Shown: positions 37,201-50,766 of the stretch, one piece after another | Layout of the letters: every line of letters begins with the position of its first letter | How positions within the stretch are numbered: the stretch's first letter is position 1 | NCBI GenBank assembly: GCA_905250075.1 | Contig: CAJNOP010000009.1 | Coordinates: 1,143,915-1,207,914, forward strand | Reading direction: 5' to 3' | DNA length: 64,000 nucleotides | From: Rotaria sp. Silwood1 | Taxonomy: Eukaryota; Rotifera; Eurotatoria; Philodinida; Philodinidae | Made by a program: the position numbers and the translations under genes | The notes under the pieces: generated by a model | The model's input: the letters and a program-made list of their open reading frames with translations, nothing else | Told to the model about the DNA's origin: nothing | Databases searched by the model: none

Positions 37201-37757
37201 AATTTCAAAATTGACCAACTGTCTTAATTTTCTATTTGGTAACCACTATTGCACTCTTAGATCAAATTTTATCCGAATTAATGTAAGACTCTTATAAATC
37301 TAATAATCATACAAACTAGACTATCCATCTTGCCAGGTGTATTCTTCAAAGTGGGGATAGGTACGAGAAAAGTAAAGGTTCACGTCCACGCTGTAATTGT
37401 TCGATAAAAGTTACATTTAAAGTAATAAAATACACGTTAGCAAACAAATATTTATTTCTATCAAGAAAAATTTTCAAGACGCGTCACAATATAAATATAT
37501 TTTGTCAATGTTTTCCACAAGAAACATTTTTCTTCGTTTATGTGGTTAGTTAAGGACGCGATCATTACGTACAAAGCGGATCACTGATGCTTGATTAGCT
37601 TATACACATATGTTTTACAAGTCATAACGATATTCAAGAGGCTATCAATATACGAAAGGTTAGTGTGAGACGTTATACAACTTGTCAATCGTGGAAAAAA
37701 GTATATTTCTGATTCTCTTTTAGAATTATAGACATAAAACCTGTCTGACAAGACAGA
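34267..37757. other. gene-poor region
   Basis: No supported gene in 3.5 kb. A minus-strand frame at 35569-35784 has balanced codon use and could be a decayed exon (RTTLFDVLYMIIRPNSN), but nothing links to it. The remainder is AT-rich. Confidence 0.45.
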
Positions 37758-38164
37758 TTTTTGTGGAACTCACGTATGTTTTCGAAGAAAATAGTGAGTG
37801 TAAGTTTTCAGTTCGAGGTTGGCGGCTCCCTCTCCCCACCCCATTACAGACACATAGCAACGGGAAAGAAAACATTACAGACATACCTCCCCATTACAGA
37901 CACATAGCAACGGGAAAGAAAACATTACAGACATACCCCCCATTACAGACAACTCCCCATTACAGACAGCCCCCCATTACACATAGCCCCTCATTACAGA
38001 CCTGAGCAACCGCGCATAGAAGGCTTTCGATTATATATAATATATCAATGCTTTTATAAATACTCGAGAAAAGGTATTTTGCAGTTTAAACATCAGACAT
38101 CAGGATAACAAGTTTCAAAGATATACGTGAGTTCCACATTTCAGCTCCTCTGGAGCTGCGCTAA
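37758..38164 (+). mobile_element. non-autonomous Helentron-like (HINE/DINE-like) element, copy 1
   Basis: The element starts TTTTTGTGGAACTCACG, and near its right side has CGTGAGTTCCACA, giving inverted repeats of about 15 bp. Inside is a GC-rich core built from CCCCATTACAGACA units: two 50-bp repeats (37839-37938), then shorter ones to about 38003. Past the right inverted repeat is a strong palindrome (CAGCTCCTCTGGAGCTG), then CGCTAA. Subterminal inverted repeats, a tandem core and a terminal 3' hairpin are the hallmarks of Helentron-associated elements. The same layout recurs inverted at 54846-55251. The 80-codon open frame inside is a by-product of the repeats. Confidence 0.7.
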
Positions 38165-38224
38165 CAAGCTTTTATATATACATAGAAACAATGCAGTTCG
38201 AGTGGATCGAATAAGCCCACATTT

Positions 38225-40588
<2,364 letters not shown>

Positions 40589-41768
40589 ATGAACATTCGT
40601 GCTAGTATGATCGCTGATCCAACCACATTACTACTTTCAATGGCTGCAAAAAGTGTACCTTTTCTTCTCGAGACAATGTTCGAGATTGGTAAAGAAATAC
40701 GAGACACAGCCCGACGAACGAAAGCTAACAGACATAAATGCCTACGATTAAGTGAACGAATCGATATTCTTACTGGATTTCTACATGAACAAAAGCTGGA
40801 TGATACATTAAATGAATCGATGAAAACTGCATTACAAAAATTTATCACTTTTCTCCAAAAGAGTCTGGAATTTATTAAAATATTTACCAATGCTAGTTAT
40901 TTCAAACGTTTATTGTATAGTAAAGACTATATTCTACAATTTATAGAATTTCATAATGAATTGTCTCAATATGTCGTCGATTTGAATTTAGGCATTAGTC
41001 TAATGTCTACACTTGTGAATAAAAAACAAGATGAGCATGATCGATTATCGGATTTAGCCGAATCACAACAATACGCATGTTCTACTGACGACAATCAATG
41101 TGCTAGATACTATCCATTATTGTCACCATACAAACAAAACCTAATAGTAAGAACAAAAAATAGATTGCTCTTCACACGGAATATAAATTCGAACTATTGT
41201 AGATGACTGATCATCACAGTGAAGCATTGCAAGAGAAATCAGAAAACATATTTCAATCTGGTATTTGGAAATATCAACGTGGTTTAAATAACTCATGGCA
41301 AAATCCATCTCATGTTGAACTCATTTTCGATTTGAAGACCGAGACAGTCCGAGGTTTCGGAGAGGATCATGTGGATCGATTCGTATTGGATGGCTCATTT
41401 TCTCCACAAAGTCGAACTATCAAAATGACTTGGCATTATAAAGTAATCTATTTTCTTATTTTTCAATCAATTCAGTCAGGAATGATTTTCTTCGCTCTTT
41501 CACATAACTCTCAGGAAACTTTTTGTCGACTAAAAATTAGTGTTATTCACTGAATCATCATTTCGATCATGATGTTTCTCATAAAGTTCAAATTAAATTT
41601 TTTATCTAGAATGAAAAATTGAATGGTAATCATCAACAAATGATTGATCTTCAATGGGACCATGATCAACATATATTTTTTGGTCAATACCATCAACAAA
41701 AGGATAGTAAAGATGATATCTGTTCGACTATCGAACAATTTAAATTGGCTCTCTTTTGTCGTTGCTGA
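40589..41768 (+). CDS. HeLo/MLKL-N-terminal-like helical bundle protein with a C-terminal beta domain
   Basis: Three exons (40589-41146, 41203-41442, 41610-41768) join to 319 codons. The N-terminal ~150 residues are helical and resemble the four-helix MLKL/HeLo-like bundle: EIGKEIRDTARRTKANRHKC, then LSERIDILTGFL and a long amphipathic segment. In MLKL this bundle binds phosphoinositides and disrupts membranes; in fungi and plants related bundles drive cell death. There is no kinase domain. From about residue 205 there is a separate module (IFQSGIWKYQ, VRGFGEDHVDRFVLDGSF, WDHDQHIFFGQY) that looks like a beta sandwich. An upstream in-frame ATG at 40541 is possible; I chose 40589 because the earlier codons look like non-coding sequence. 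Function as a cell-death or immune effector is inferred. Confidence 0.72.
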
Positions 41769-43074
41769 AAAGTCTTTTTTTCGTCTGTAAAAATGATTTA
41801 ACTAATGTGATCGATTTGTAGTTTTTTTTCAGTGTGACTTTGTTTTGTTTTATACTTATAAAATATGTTTTTCAATCATCAGACGTAATCTTTGTTAAGA
41901 AAATAGATTTTATTATAGGTCCTAATGGATGTAGATCTTCTTATGATCATTTTCAAGAAAGAAGAAGACATTGTTTCAAAAGCTTTATCAATTTATTTTT
42001 CATTCACGATTACTATTCGAGCTTCTAAGCATGTGACAGCATCCTAGAGAAATTGTGAATATATTTTATTGATGTAGTTGTGGATGAAGAGATGATCTAC
42101 ACATCACACTCTTACCAAGCTTCTACGATTTAGAAAAAAATACTATTTATCGGAAAGTTGCCATCGTAATCTACCCTTGACTAGCTAGTAAGTTATTCCG
42201 ATTAACAGAAATGGTTTTGTAGCCCGTGAAAAGAGCTATCCGATAAGCTATAACAGAAGCTGGCTTATACGAATTTTTAGCAAAATGATTAATCAAATAT
42301 GCTATACTATATGTAAAAATGAGCATAGTTTTTACTTTGTGGTCGTGGACTTTTTTATTAGTTCGTCTTTAACAATTTTAAGAACTATAGGATTTTGCAG
42401 CCCGTGAAAAGAGCTATCCAATAAGCTATAATAGAAGCTGGTCTATACGGATTTTTAGCAAAATGCTTAATCAAATATGCTGATAAGACTATTCAAAATC
42501 TTACGGTAGGAAGTCCTCAAATGTATTTGAAAGGTACCTAAAATCTAGTATAAAAGTACTCGCCAGTTGAAGCTCTTTCATTCTATATATGATTGTGCTG
42601 GATATAGTGTGGAAAACCCAATGGGTCAAATCAGGATCTTATGCGCCCCTGTTCTTACTGTAATCAAATAACATAATGACAAGTGTGTGAATGTGGAAGT
42701 AAGTGAGGTCTCTATTCTATTCACATCCATACTCTTATGCTTATGTTAGAAATTTTTAAGTAAGAAAACAAAAAGTTACTCAATGGTTTTTATCGACAAA
42801 ATGTTTCATAAAGACATATTGGTGAACAAACCTCTGACTTTGTATTAATCAATGAATGGTCAAAGTTGATACAATATTAAACTTGAACCAACATTTATTA
42901 ATAACAATTGATAGCGACGCATTATCACTGTCTTATATTGAAATAAATTATTTGATTTGCATGCACACAATTTCAACATCTACAAAATTTAATTATGAAG
43001 CATGAAAACTTTCATACGATACATCATCGTAAAAAGATTATTTTTCTATTTGAAAACTGATATTTTCGATAAAT
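41769..43074. other. intergenic between convergent genes, with a duplicated block
   Basis: No supported gene. The region contains two copies of a block of about 90 bp (42213-42303 and 42390-42482). The rest is AT-rich. Confidence 0.55.
42213..42482. repeat. pair of direct repeats of about 90 bp
   Basis: Both copies contain cccgtgaaaagagctatcc, agaagctgg, tttttagcaaaatg and ttaatcaaatatgct, with a few substitutions. The starts are about 178 bp apart and the sequence between is not repeated. No open frame is conserved. Confidence 0.75.
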
Positions 43075-45944
43075 TCAAACATAGTCAATATCTTTTGTTA
43101 ATGAATGACGTGTCCAAGGAGTAGTGTAATAGTGATTGATTATGATCGGTCGATTAATTAAGTATTGATAGGTAAAATATGTGAATAGAGTAAAAAGCAA
43201 CAGAAACGAAAAACAAATAGCTAATATAGAAATCCAATAAGCAGCATTGCCAAATTTTCGAGATAAATGTCGATCTTGTTTACCGCATAATGACCATATA
43301 CTTAGAATAATAGCTAATATACCTAAAAGACAAAGAAAAATCTTAACATATAAACAGAAAAGATTGATTATGCTCTGTAGCAGAGCTCAAAACGGGCCGT
43401 CCAGCCTGAACCTTATTTCTTTTTCAAGAAAGATCTTCTACGCAAGAAAACACAGCAAAACTCTGAATTTCAAATTTTTAAATGAATTGAAATCGGTGTT
43501 AAAATGGAATAGTTCGATTGCAATTAGAATTAAATTGCGTTCGTTTAATCAGTTTTGTTTTGATTTTTCGTCTGAATTTCTTACACGAACTTTAGAGCTT
43601 ACAACTGATAACAATTAGGAATCTTTGTTATGCAAATGCTTTGGAAGTTTCACTTAGCCAATAATTAGAAATCCGTTTTTGTAAAAGAAATATACTTTTA
43701 GTAGTACCATTCTCAGCTGAGTTCGCACATCAAAAAGTAATCCGATTTTGAACCCTGCTTTGTAAGCATTCGAACGAAATGGTATTTTTCTTAACAGATA
43801 TGAACTAATTTAATTGTAGTGATACTCGTCTTTATCTAAAAAAATTAATTAATTTGATTTATAGTAGATAATCATCACATTTAAATAAGAGCGTGTCCGA
43901 GATACAGATATCAAGACTGATCGTAGTTTTGGATCTCTGACTTCCAGAATCGGTGGGAAAATTTTTCAAGGAATACAAGATAATTATATGTGATCTAGTG
44001 TGTTATGATTTTGATATACACACATTAGACTTGCAAAGAGATAACTGTATATCATTGCTGTCAACATATTCATCTTATACTCAAAATGATTATATTTTCT
44101 TCCAAAACGATTTCCGATAAATATTAAGCCATATTTATAATCAATACTTGACTTTCATTATCAATTTACTTACCAACAGGTGGAAATATCAATAAGGCAA
44201 GCAGAGCAACACCAAAATGTGTATTGATTGGACGTTCTTGTTCAACATAACGTTGTTCATGCATTATATTGGTTCGATGATTATTATTGTTTGTCGGTAG
44301 TGTTTGATCATATTCAAGTACTACAAAACAAAACTATTAGTTTTCAAATATCTGATAAAAGTCTGATCTATCATTTGGAGACACATTACTGGACCATCCT
44401 TTTACTTAATGCTCCAAAAATGTAAATGAGATAGTAGTTCATAAATTATAACGAGATATTATTGATAGTGTTTCACAAAAGATATGGATCATTTCATTCT
44501 TTAGTGGCGTGACTTTGCAAAATTAAAACATATATGTTTGACGTGACACACAACGAATATACAAACGAAAAGATGCTCTTATAATCAAATGAGAAGTTCC
44601 AAATTGATGTTGAACGGTACCGGTTTCTCAAAGGACGCTTATTGGAGTTCTATCTTGCTGAAAATATCACCATATATGCAAGCTGTAAATCAAAGTCAAA
44701 TGAAAATAGAATAGCCGTATGTTTCGTTTTTCCTGAAATTTCCCATATATGGATAATGAAAACTTACGAAATTCTCTTGATCCCGTACGATATAATCGTT
44801 GTCGCCAAATACAATTTAAAATAGGTGGTAACTTAGCTATCGTTGTCTCCCAGATATCAAATAAACTCCATCTATGTCGAATATTTTTCTTATTGATAGT
44901 ATCTTGATATTGAAAAAGATTATGCTTAACATTTTCGTCATCAGAACTGATTGTTTTCGTTGATTCATCATTTTCCATTTCACTAATACATGAATATAAA
45001 GATATTCGATTCTTATTTTCATATTGATATTGATCGATTAGATGTGCACTTTGAATATTTTTGTTATTACTAGATAAATGATTTGTATTCATAGGTAATG
45101 GAGATGAATATGATTTTTCAAGAGGTTTACTAAAATCAATCGATGATGATGATATTGAACTATATGATTGATGTTCAATTTCGATAATAGCTGCTGATTC
45201 TTGTTGTTGATCATGTTTTGAGGTTAATTTTAAAGAACTTTCATCCCAATGTAATGATAATTTATGATTCATAGGAGAATTTTCTTTTTTTAAACATAAT
45301 TCAGATTTATTATATGTTTTTGATGTATTAGTTAATTCTAAAAGCAATTTTATTGAAGAATCGGTTATTTCTCTAATTTGACATTTTGAAATATTCGTTA
45401 ATGATTTATCTGAGTAATTTGATCGTCTTACTTTATTTTTTAAACATGATTGATAAATGAATTGAGAACTTAATGATGAATAGAGATAAGGTTTTATTGA
45501 TATATTAGCAAAATCATCTACTGATCGAGTTAGTAATAATCGTTTACTAGCATGAAACATTGTTTGATATTGATTACATTCTTCAATCGTTTCTTTTAAA
45601 GTATTATTTAAATTAAAAAGATCCACTACAGTGGTATATTTTCTTTTTTCATAATTTGATGTTTCTGAATTGTTATACATGTTTTTCAATACATTCATAA
45701 ATTCATTTTCAAGTTCTTCAATACGCGGTGATGGTAAACGAGTAATTAATGGTAATTTAATAGTTGATTTATCTTTTTTCTTATGCCACATAAGTTTTTT
45801 TATAGGAGAAAACCGAAATTTTTTCTTGCTAGTTTTTACTTCATTGATTATACTGGGTAAATCATGATTTGATCGTTTTCTTCGAGAATGATGAGATAAT
45901 CTTTTGAATATATCGATTTTTTTCAATTTTACACTAAATTTCAT
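43075..45944 (-). CDS. long basic/Ser-rich protein with a C-terminal two-helix CD225/dispanin-like module
   Basis: Three exons (45944-44768, 44320-44174, 43322-43075) join to 524 codons; the phases (C|TA, G|GT) fit. The first 392 residues are one exon: a very basic start (KKIDIFKRLSHHSRRKRSN), a predicted coiled-coil stretch (PRIEELENEFMNVLKNMYNN), then Ser/Asn-rich disordered sequence. Residues ~429-453 (ALLALLIFPPVGILAIILSI) and ~473-497 (AAYWISILAICFSFLLLFTL) are two membrane helices. They are joined by a short polar loop (CGKQDRHLSRKFG). The PPVGILAIILS motif before a loop and an A-rich second helix resembles the CD225/dispanin fold of IFITM and PRRT proteins, but I rate the match as moderate. 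The N-terminal region is likely cytosolic. No known protein with this exact combination comes to mind. Confidence 0.75.
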
Positions 45945-46710
45945 TGCTGAATTTTGGTAATGATAAGGAAAGAGCGCGATTCAATTTTTTTCCAACGAAT
46001 AATAATACTTTTCATTAGTATGAAACAAAAATAAGCATAGTGAATATGTCATAGATTTGTATAATACAACATTATATATACACAAATGTTCTTATATCGA
46101 TTTCAATATTCGAGAAGAAAATTTAATGAAATTCGAATCAATATGTTACCTCTTGGTCCACGGTACGAATAAAAGCATAAAAGCTGATAGCGCAACTTTT
46201 GTGCAATTATAATACGAACGCTGATGTACCTACTTTTGCTAATCATAGAGAGATTATCTTATTCTATCTATTTTCGACCATATTTCTTTACTATTTTTTT
46301 TCTGAATTCTCCAGAAATCCAATAAGTAGTTTATATATTATAACGTCTTGCAAGGTCTATCAATATGTTGACACATAATATTTGTAACCTTTATATTTTC
46401 AACGACTTGTAAAAGTTTTGAATAGAACTGAGATACTCAAATTGTTTTTTTACTGTACTTTCTATATCTTGAACTTAATTTGTTGCTGAAAGGGACCTGG
46501 AAAAACAAGAATCAAGGGAAAAATATGATGAAACAGGTGTACGCTCAATAGTTTCGTTCAATTAATTTGTAAAAAATTATACTCTTTTTAAATAAATTTT
46601 TATGAATAAGAGAAATAATCGATATTAAGAAAAATAATATGAACCGAGAAAATGACTACTGCTAACAGTAAAGCACCGATGTCTTTTGTTTGTTTCAAAG
46701 ATTGAGTTAT
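45945..46710. other. intergenic, no gene seen
   Basis: AT-rich sequence upstream of the CD225-like gene; should contain its promoter. No open frame of note. Confidence 0.5.
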
Positions 46711-46886
46711 TCAATTTATTAGTTTGTAACTAATCTGTATGAAGATTATACAAGCAATTTTTGCATAAATTTTGGATTTCCATCGATGATAATGATTGTA
46801 TAAACAATCGGCAAGATCAATAAAATAACTAACTCTATCTTCGTTTGTGTCTACATTTTCAAAATCTTTAACTGACAGCAATAGAT
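46711..46886 (-). pseudogene. possible relic exon resembling ornithine decarboxylase / antizyme inhibitor
   Basis: After a TTTACAG acceptor a frame reads LLLSVKDFENVD, then NEDRVSYFIDLADCLYNHYH and RWKSKI. This resembles the N-terminal part of ornithine decarboxylase, which has DxFYVADLGDILKKHLRW in the same place. The expected continuation (PFYAVKCN with the pyridoxal-phosphate lysine) is absent: the frame degenerates and stops at 46711. No further exon was found on either side. The match is short, so it could be chance. Confidence 0.3.
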
Positions 46887-47364
46887 CTGTAAATATGCGA
46901 TGTTGTAAGTAAACAAACACAAAATGAACAAATAGGAAGTATAAAACATTTTAAAAAAATCTAGTTATTTCCCATTCAAGCCTAGATGATGACTCTAGCA
47001 GAACTATTTTTTATTGTTTCACAAAAGTTCTCTATTAAATATTTCTAATTTCTAATTTTTTGATGAAATAGAACCAAATCATGCTCACATATTTAGTAAA
47101 TTTCGTTCTTTTCATGACAAACACATTAGTTTCTGTTTGCATGACTGTGTACTGTCTCTTTCTTTTTTGTACTGTCAGTTTCAACATGGTGTGTCTCAAG
47201 CATTTTTTGTGTCCTCCAAATATTCATTAATCGATTGGATGGAAAAAATAAATGCATGACTATACACTCGAGTGAGATGCAATTTCTCATCCGTTTCATT
47301 TTTTTTACCTTCATACGTCGATAAGTATTTATTCGTTTAACAGTGATCTATTTTACATCCAATC
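46887..47364. other. upstream region of the 124-residue gene
   Basis: AT-rich sequence, no supported gene. The last 100 bases should include the promoter and 5' UTR of the gene starting at 47365. Confidence 0.45.
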
Positions 47365-47739
47365 ATGAGTGCTCAAACTAACAGAAATTATCGTCGTAAA
47401 ATTTATGCTTGTGCCTTGAAGAATGTCTCAGATTATGATGCTAAAGTTATACTCATCTACGAAGGTATCGAATATGATAATGGAGAAATCAAGAATACAC
47501 GTTTGGACATTGATGTAGAGAAGGGTAAAACACATTATCTCTCAGAAAGACTAATTACTCGACGTACGTATAATATTCGTGAAGTGATCGATCGCGTCGA
47601 AGTCACGTTATCCAATGGAACAAAACTGGAATTGAAAGCACCTTTCGATGGTGTTGAGAATCCAACAGCCGATTGGCATTTCGTCATTGAAAACACACAG
47701 ATCAAATCGGCTGGACCTACTCCAGAATTTGGCAAATAG
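47365..47739 (+). CDS. uncharacterised small beta-rich protein (124 residues)
   Basis: A single-exon frame with codon use like the neighbouring genes. It has no signal peptide or membrane helix and is probably cytosolic. Alternating hydrophobic/polar runs suggest beta strands: KIYACALKNVSDYDAKVILI, VEKGKTHYLSERLI, VIDRVEVTLSNGTKLELKAP and a C-terminal DWHFVIENTQIKSAG. The alternation and the ending DWHFVIE suggest a small beta sandwich. I do not recognise the family. The start is the first ATG after a stop and has an acceptable context (ccaatcatg). Confidence 0.75.
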   Translation: MSAQTNRNYRRKIYACALKNVSDYDAKVILIYEGIEYDNGEIKNTRLDIDVEKGKTHYLSERLITRRTYNIREVIDRVEVTLSNGTKLELKAPFDGVENPTADWHFVIENTQIKSAGPTPEFGK

Positions 47740-49775
47740 AGCCAATTTTTGTTTTGACAAACTTCTGACAGCTAACTCTCTCTGTGATTATGTTACAAAT
47801 ATTATTTTTTCTTATATTTATATATTCAATTTAATACATTCTCTTTCTGGACATCAGTGACCTACTTTATTTTCAACTTTTGTTTGCTCACAAATTTTCA
47901 ATTAAATTAGAAGAAATCTCTAGCTACGTGTTTCATATTTCAGGACATAAAGCTTACGATACACAACAGCAGATGTGCTTCAGAAGTTCAAAAACGATTT
48001 TAAAATCGATCCTACCTGTATACAACAAAAGCAATTTTTTTTTCAACTTTAGCAAGTTATTGTAACTACCGCGTAGTAAATAACTACAAAGTTTCAAATC
48101 GTTACCTTTTATTATTGATAAGATACTGTAGTAATTCTATCATACATTATTTTCTAAATTTTACAATTATTTAAGCTGATAACATGCGATACAAAAATGG
48201 TATGCCAAATATTGTTTTCAATGTCTCATTTTAGAAAACACATGTTAAAGACAAAAAAAAATATTTCCTTTCCGAACATGTTGTCATTTTTGTGTGTATC
48301 GATAGAAGAATTGAAAAGATTCATTAGAAAAGAAAAAAAAGCAAATTGAAAATTTAAATAATGTATACCATGTAATTTTTCAAGACAATCTAAATATGAG
48401 GGCAAGAATAGAAGGACATTAGGCTATTTGAAAACGATATTAAAACGAAATACAACGAGTTAAGTATTTCTTTATGCTATAGAACGATAGTTCAATATCA
48501 ATACAACTAACATAAATAAAGGGTGTAGATGGTAAACAAATACACAAACATTGATAAATTGTTATTAGTTTATGTTGACTTCAAAAAGTTATTTGGATTG
48601 TCTGAACTAATGGTCACATCATTCTAAGAAGTATTATTCTTCAATAAGATGCTGGTGATTTGAGATTTCTCAAGATATTTCGTCTATGGTGCTACTATGG
48701 TTGATAAAAATCAAGTGGTTGAAATGTATAGCACTCTTTTGTAAATTAGAGGCTTTTTAGTTTTAAAAGACTAGACTCAAAACTTAAAATAAGTCAATAG
48801 GTCCTTACATGTTGTTCTTGTTTAAGTCTTGTCGTCTTTCTTCCAGTCTCTTCATATTGTTCTTGGAATGTATTATTCTCTATAAATGATTGTTTCGTCT
48901 GCAAATTGAATTTTAACTGAGATGTTATATTGTGATAGGACTAATTTTTGGCTTCCTGTATCTTTCGAAAGTATGTTTCTGATAAGAATTAGGAAGTGAA
49001 CTTGAACAGAAAAGACTACATCACATATCTTACAGAGCTTGAGAAAATTATTCCTACTTTTCATGCATCTGGAGAGAAAGAACTATAACAATTTCAAAAA
49101 TCTTGTTCTGTCAGTGAATCGGTTTTGTTATTGTTGGTTGAAATGGAAAATTGGTTCTAATCTAGTGAAACAGATAATGTAACTCGAGAGTTTAACTAAA
49201 ACCAATTCAGGCCAGTTTCAAATAGGCGCAATCAACGCAATACTTTGAACTCTATGCGATGGTGAAATGTCCACATCTACATGCAAATATCATCGATTTT
49301 CAAGAAGTAGATATATTGGACTTGTAGAAAGTGTATTGGTGGGCATGAATTACATTCGAGAGATTCATGAAATACAAGTCTCAATTTGATCATTTTGCAA
49401 AGAAACAAACACATACTGTCATCTCATGTTTTGGTAAAAAATATGGCGCAACTTTGCTTCTGAGTATCCTCATATCTAATAGCATTCAATTGACTGAGAT
49501 CCAACCAAAAGTCAATATAAATTTCAACAATATCTAATACATATGACAAAACATAAGATTGTAACTCATTTGAAATCCATGTAATTGACTGAACGAAGCA
49601 AGAATATAATTACTGCACAAAAATAAATCATTTTTATATTGAACGGATGCACTCGATAAGTCATTAAAAACATCAATATTCTTTCACCATCATCACAATA
49701 CACATTCGTAAAAATGAAATCTGATTTATTCGATAATCAGTCAATCCCAAAACCAATAGTGAATGAATGTAACTA
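47740..49775. other. intergenic between convergent genes, no gene seen
   Basis: About 2 kb of AT-rich sequence. Includes the 3' UTRs of the genes on both sides. Open frames are short and without features. Confidence 0.55.
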
Positions 49776-50766
49776 TTAAAGATGAGATTTGAGCCATTCG
49801 GCAATGAAGTCATTTGCTTGTTTGTATGCATTCATAATCGTCGTATTGTCAGGGTCGGGTCGAGCTGCGAATCCATGAACTGTTCCTTTTGTTAATAGAA
49901 ACTTGCTGGGTATTTCTGACTTACGAGCAAGAATATGTTCAGCTTCTGCTCGAAGAGCATCCGTAAATTGATCCTCTTGTTGTGCGCAGACAAACGTCAC
50001 AGGTACATCCAATTGTTCATAGTGAGTTTCATTGGTCAGTGAAACATGACAACCGACAATGGCATCTGCTAGATGAAGTTCTTTGCTGCCAACTAACAAT
50101 GCATAGAGACCACCGAAACAATAACCAACTGCTTGCACTCTAGTTGTTCCTTTTTCCGAGCGAAGAGTCTTTATTTTCTATAAATATTTCTTAAAGAGAA
50201 AAGAAAAGAATAATATAGTCATTTACTTTGAAGAACTTTTCCACAATGGGAAGAGTGATAGCTTGTCGATGACGGAACAGCCATGGAACTAATGATGTAA
50301 TGATTTTTCCAGTGAAACTAATCTCTATGAAGAAAACAATTTTTTCAATGACTAACCTTGGTACTGATAACTTACTTTAATACCAATAGACATCTTTTCT
50401 CCTGAAACTTGAGGTATACCTTGAAGAAATGAAGATGCAATTGGATTACCATTGAATAGATCCGGTATATAGATATCAAAACCAGCTTTTTCAGATAGTT
50501 CATCGGCAGTGATACGTGGGTTCTTTGTCAGACCTATTTCAATGTTTGACATGTATGAATAACATCAACATTAAAGATAAGGGCATACCGAATATATCAG
50601 TTAATAGGACCATTGCCTTGTTTTTGGATGCATGATCTGTTCCTGCAATATGATAAGTGCTAATATCGGTGATCTTGATGATTTTCCCTCTTGGAGTTCC
50701 AGGCAATTGACGATATTCAGTGAGACAGCAAGTATTTAGCTTCTGGTCTTCGAATCCAGAAGCCAT
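49776..50766 (-). CDS. dienelactone hydrolase family protein
   Basis: Four exons (50766-50589, 50533-50376, 50322-50227, 50177-49776) join to 278 codons. This is an alpha/beta hydrolase of the carboxymethylenebutenolidase type, a soluble enzyme that opens lactone or ester rings. Landmarks in order: AMVLLTDIFGLTKNPRITAD (oxyanion strand and loop), FDIYIPDLFNGNP, KIITSLVPWLFRHR, the nucleophile elbow GYCFGG with the catalytic Cys, VTFVCAQQEDQFTD with the likely acid, and TVHGFAARPD with the catalytic His. The triad is therefore complete. Length is normal for the family. Exon 3 is joined using an AG|ATT acceptor, since the nearer TAG would break the frame. The natural substrate in animals is not established. 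No signal peptide is seen, so it should be cytosolic. Confidence 0.93.

Noticed and set aside
37763..38005. 80-codon open frame in the mobile element
   Set aside because: Translation of the tandem repeat core; the second copy does not keep it.
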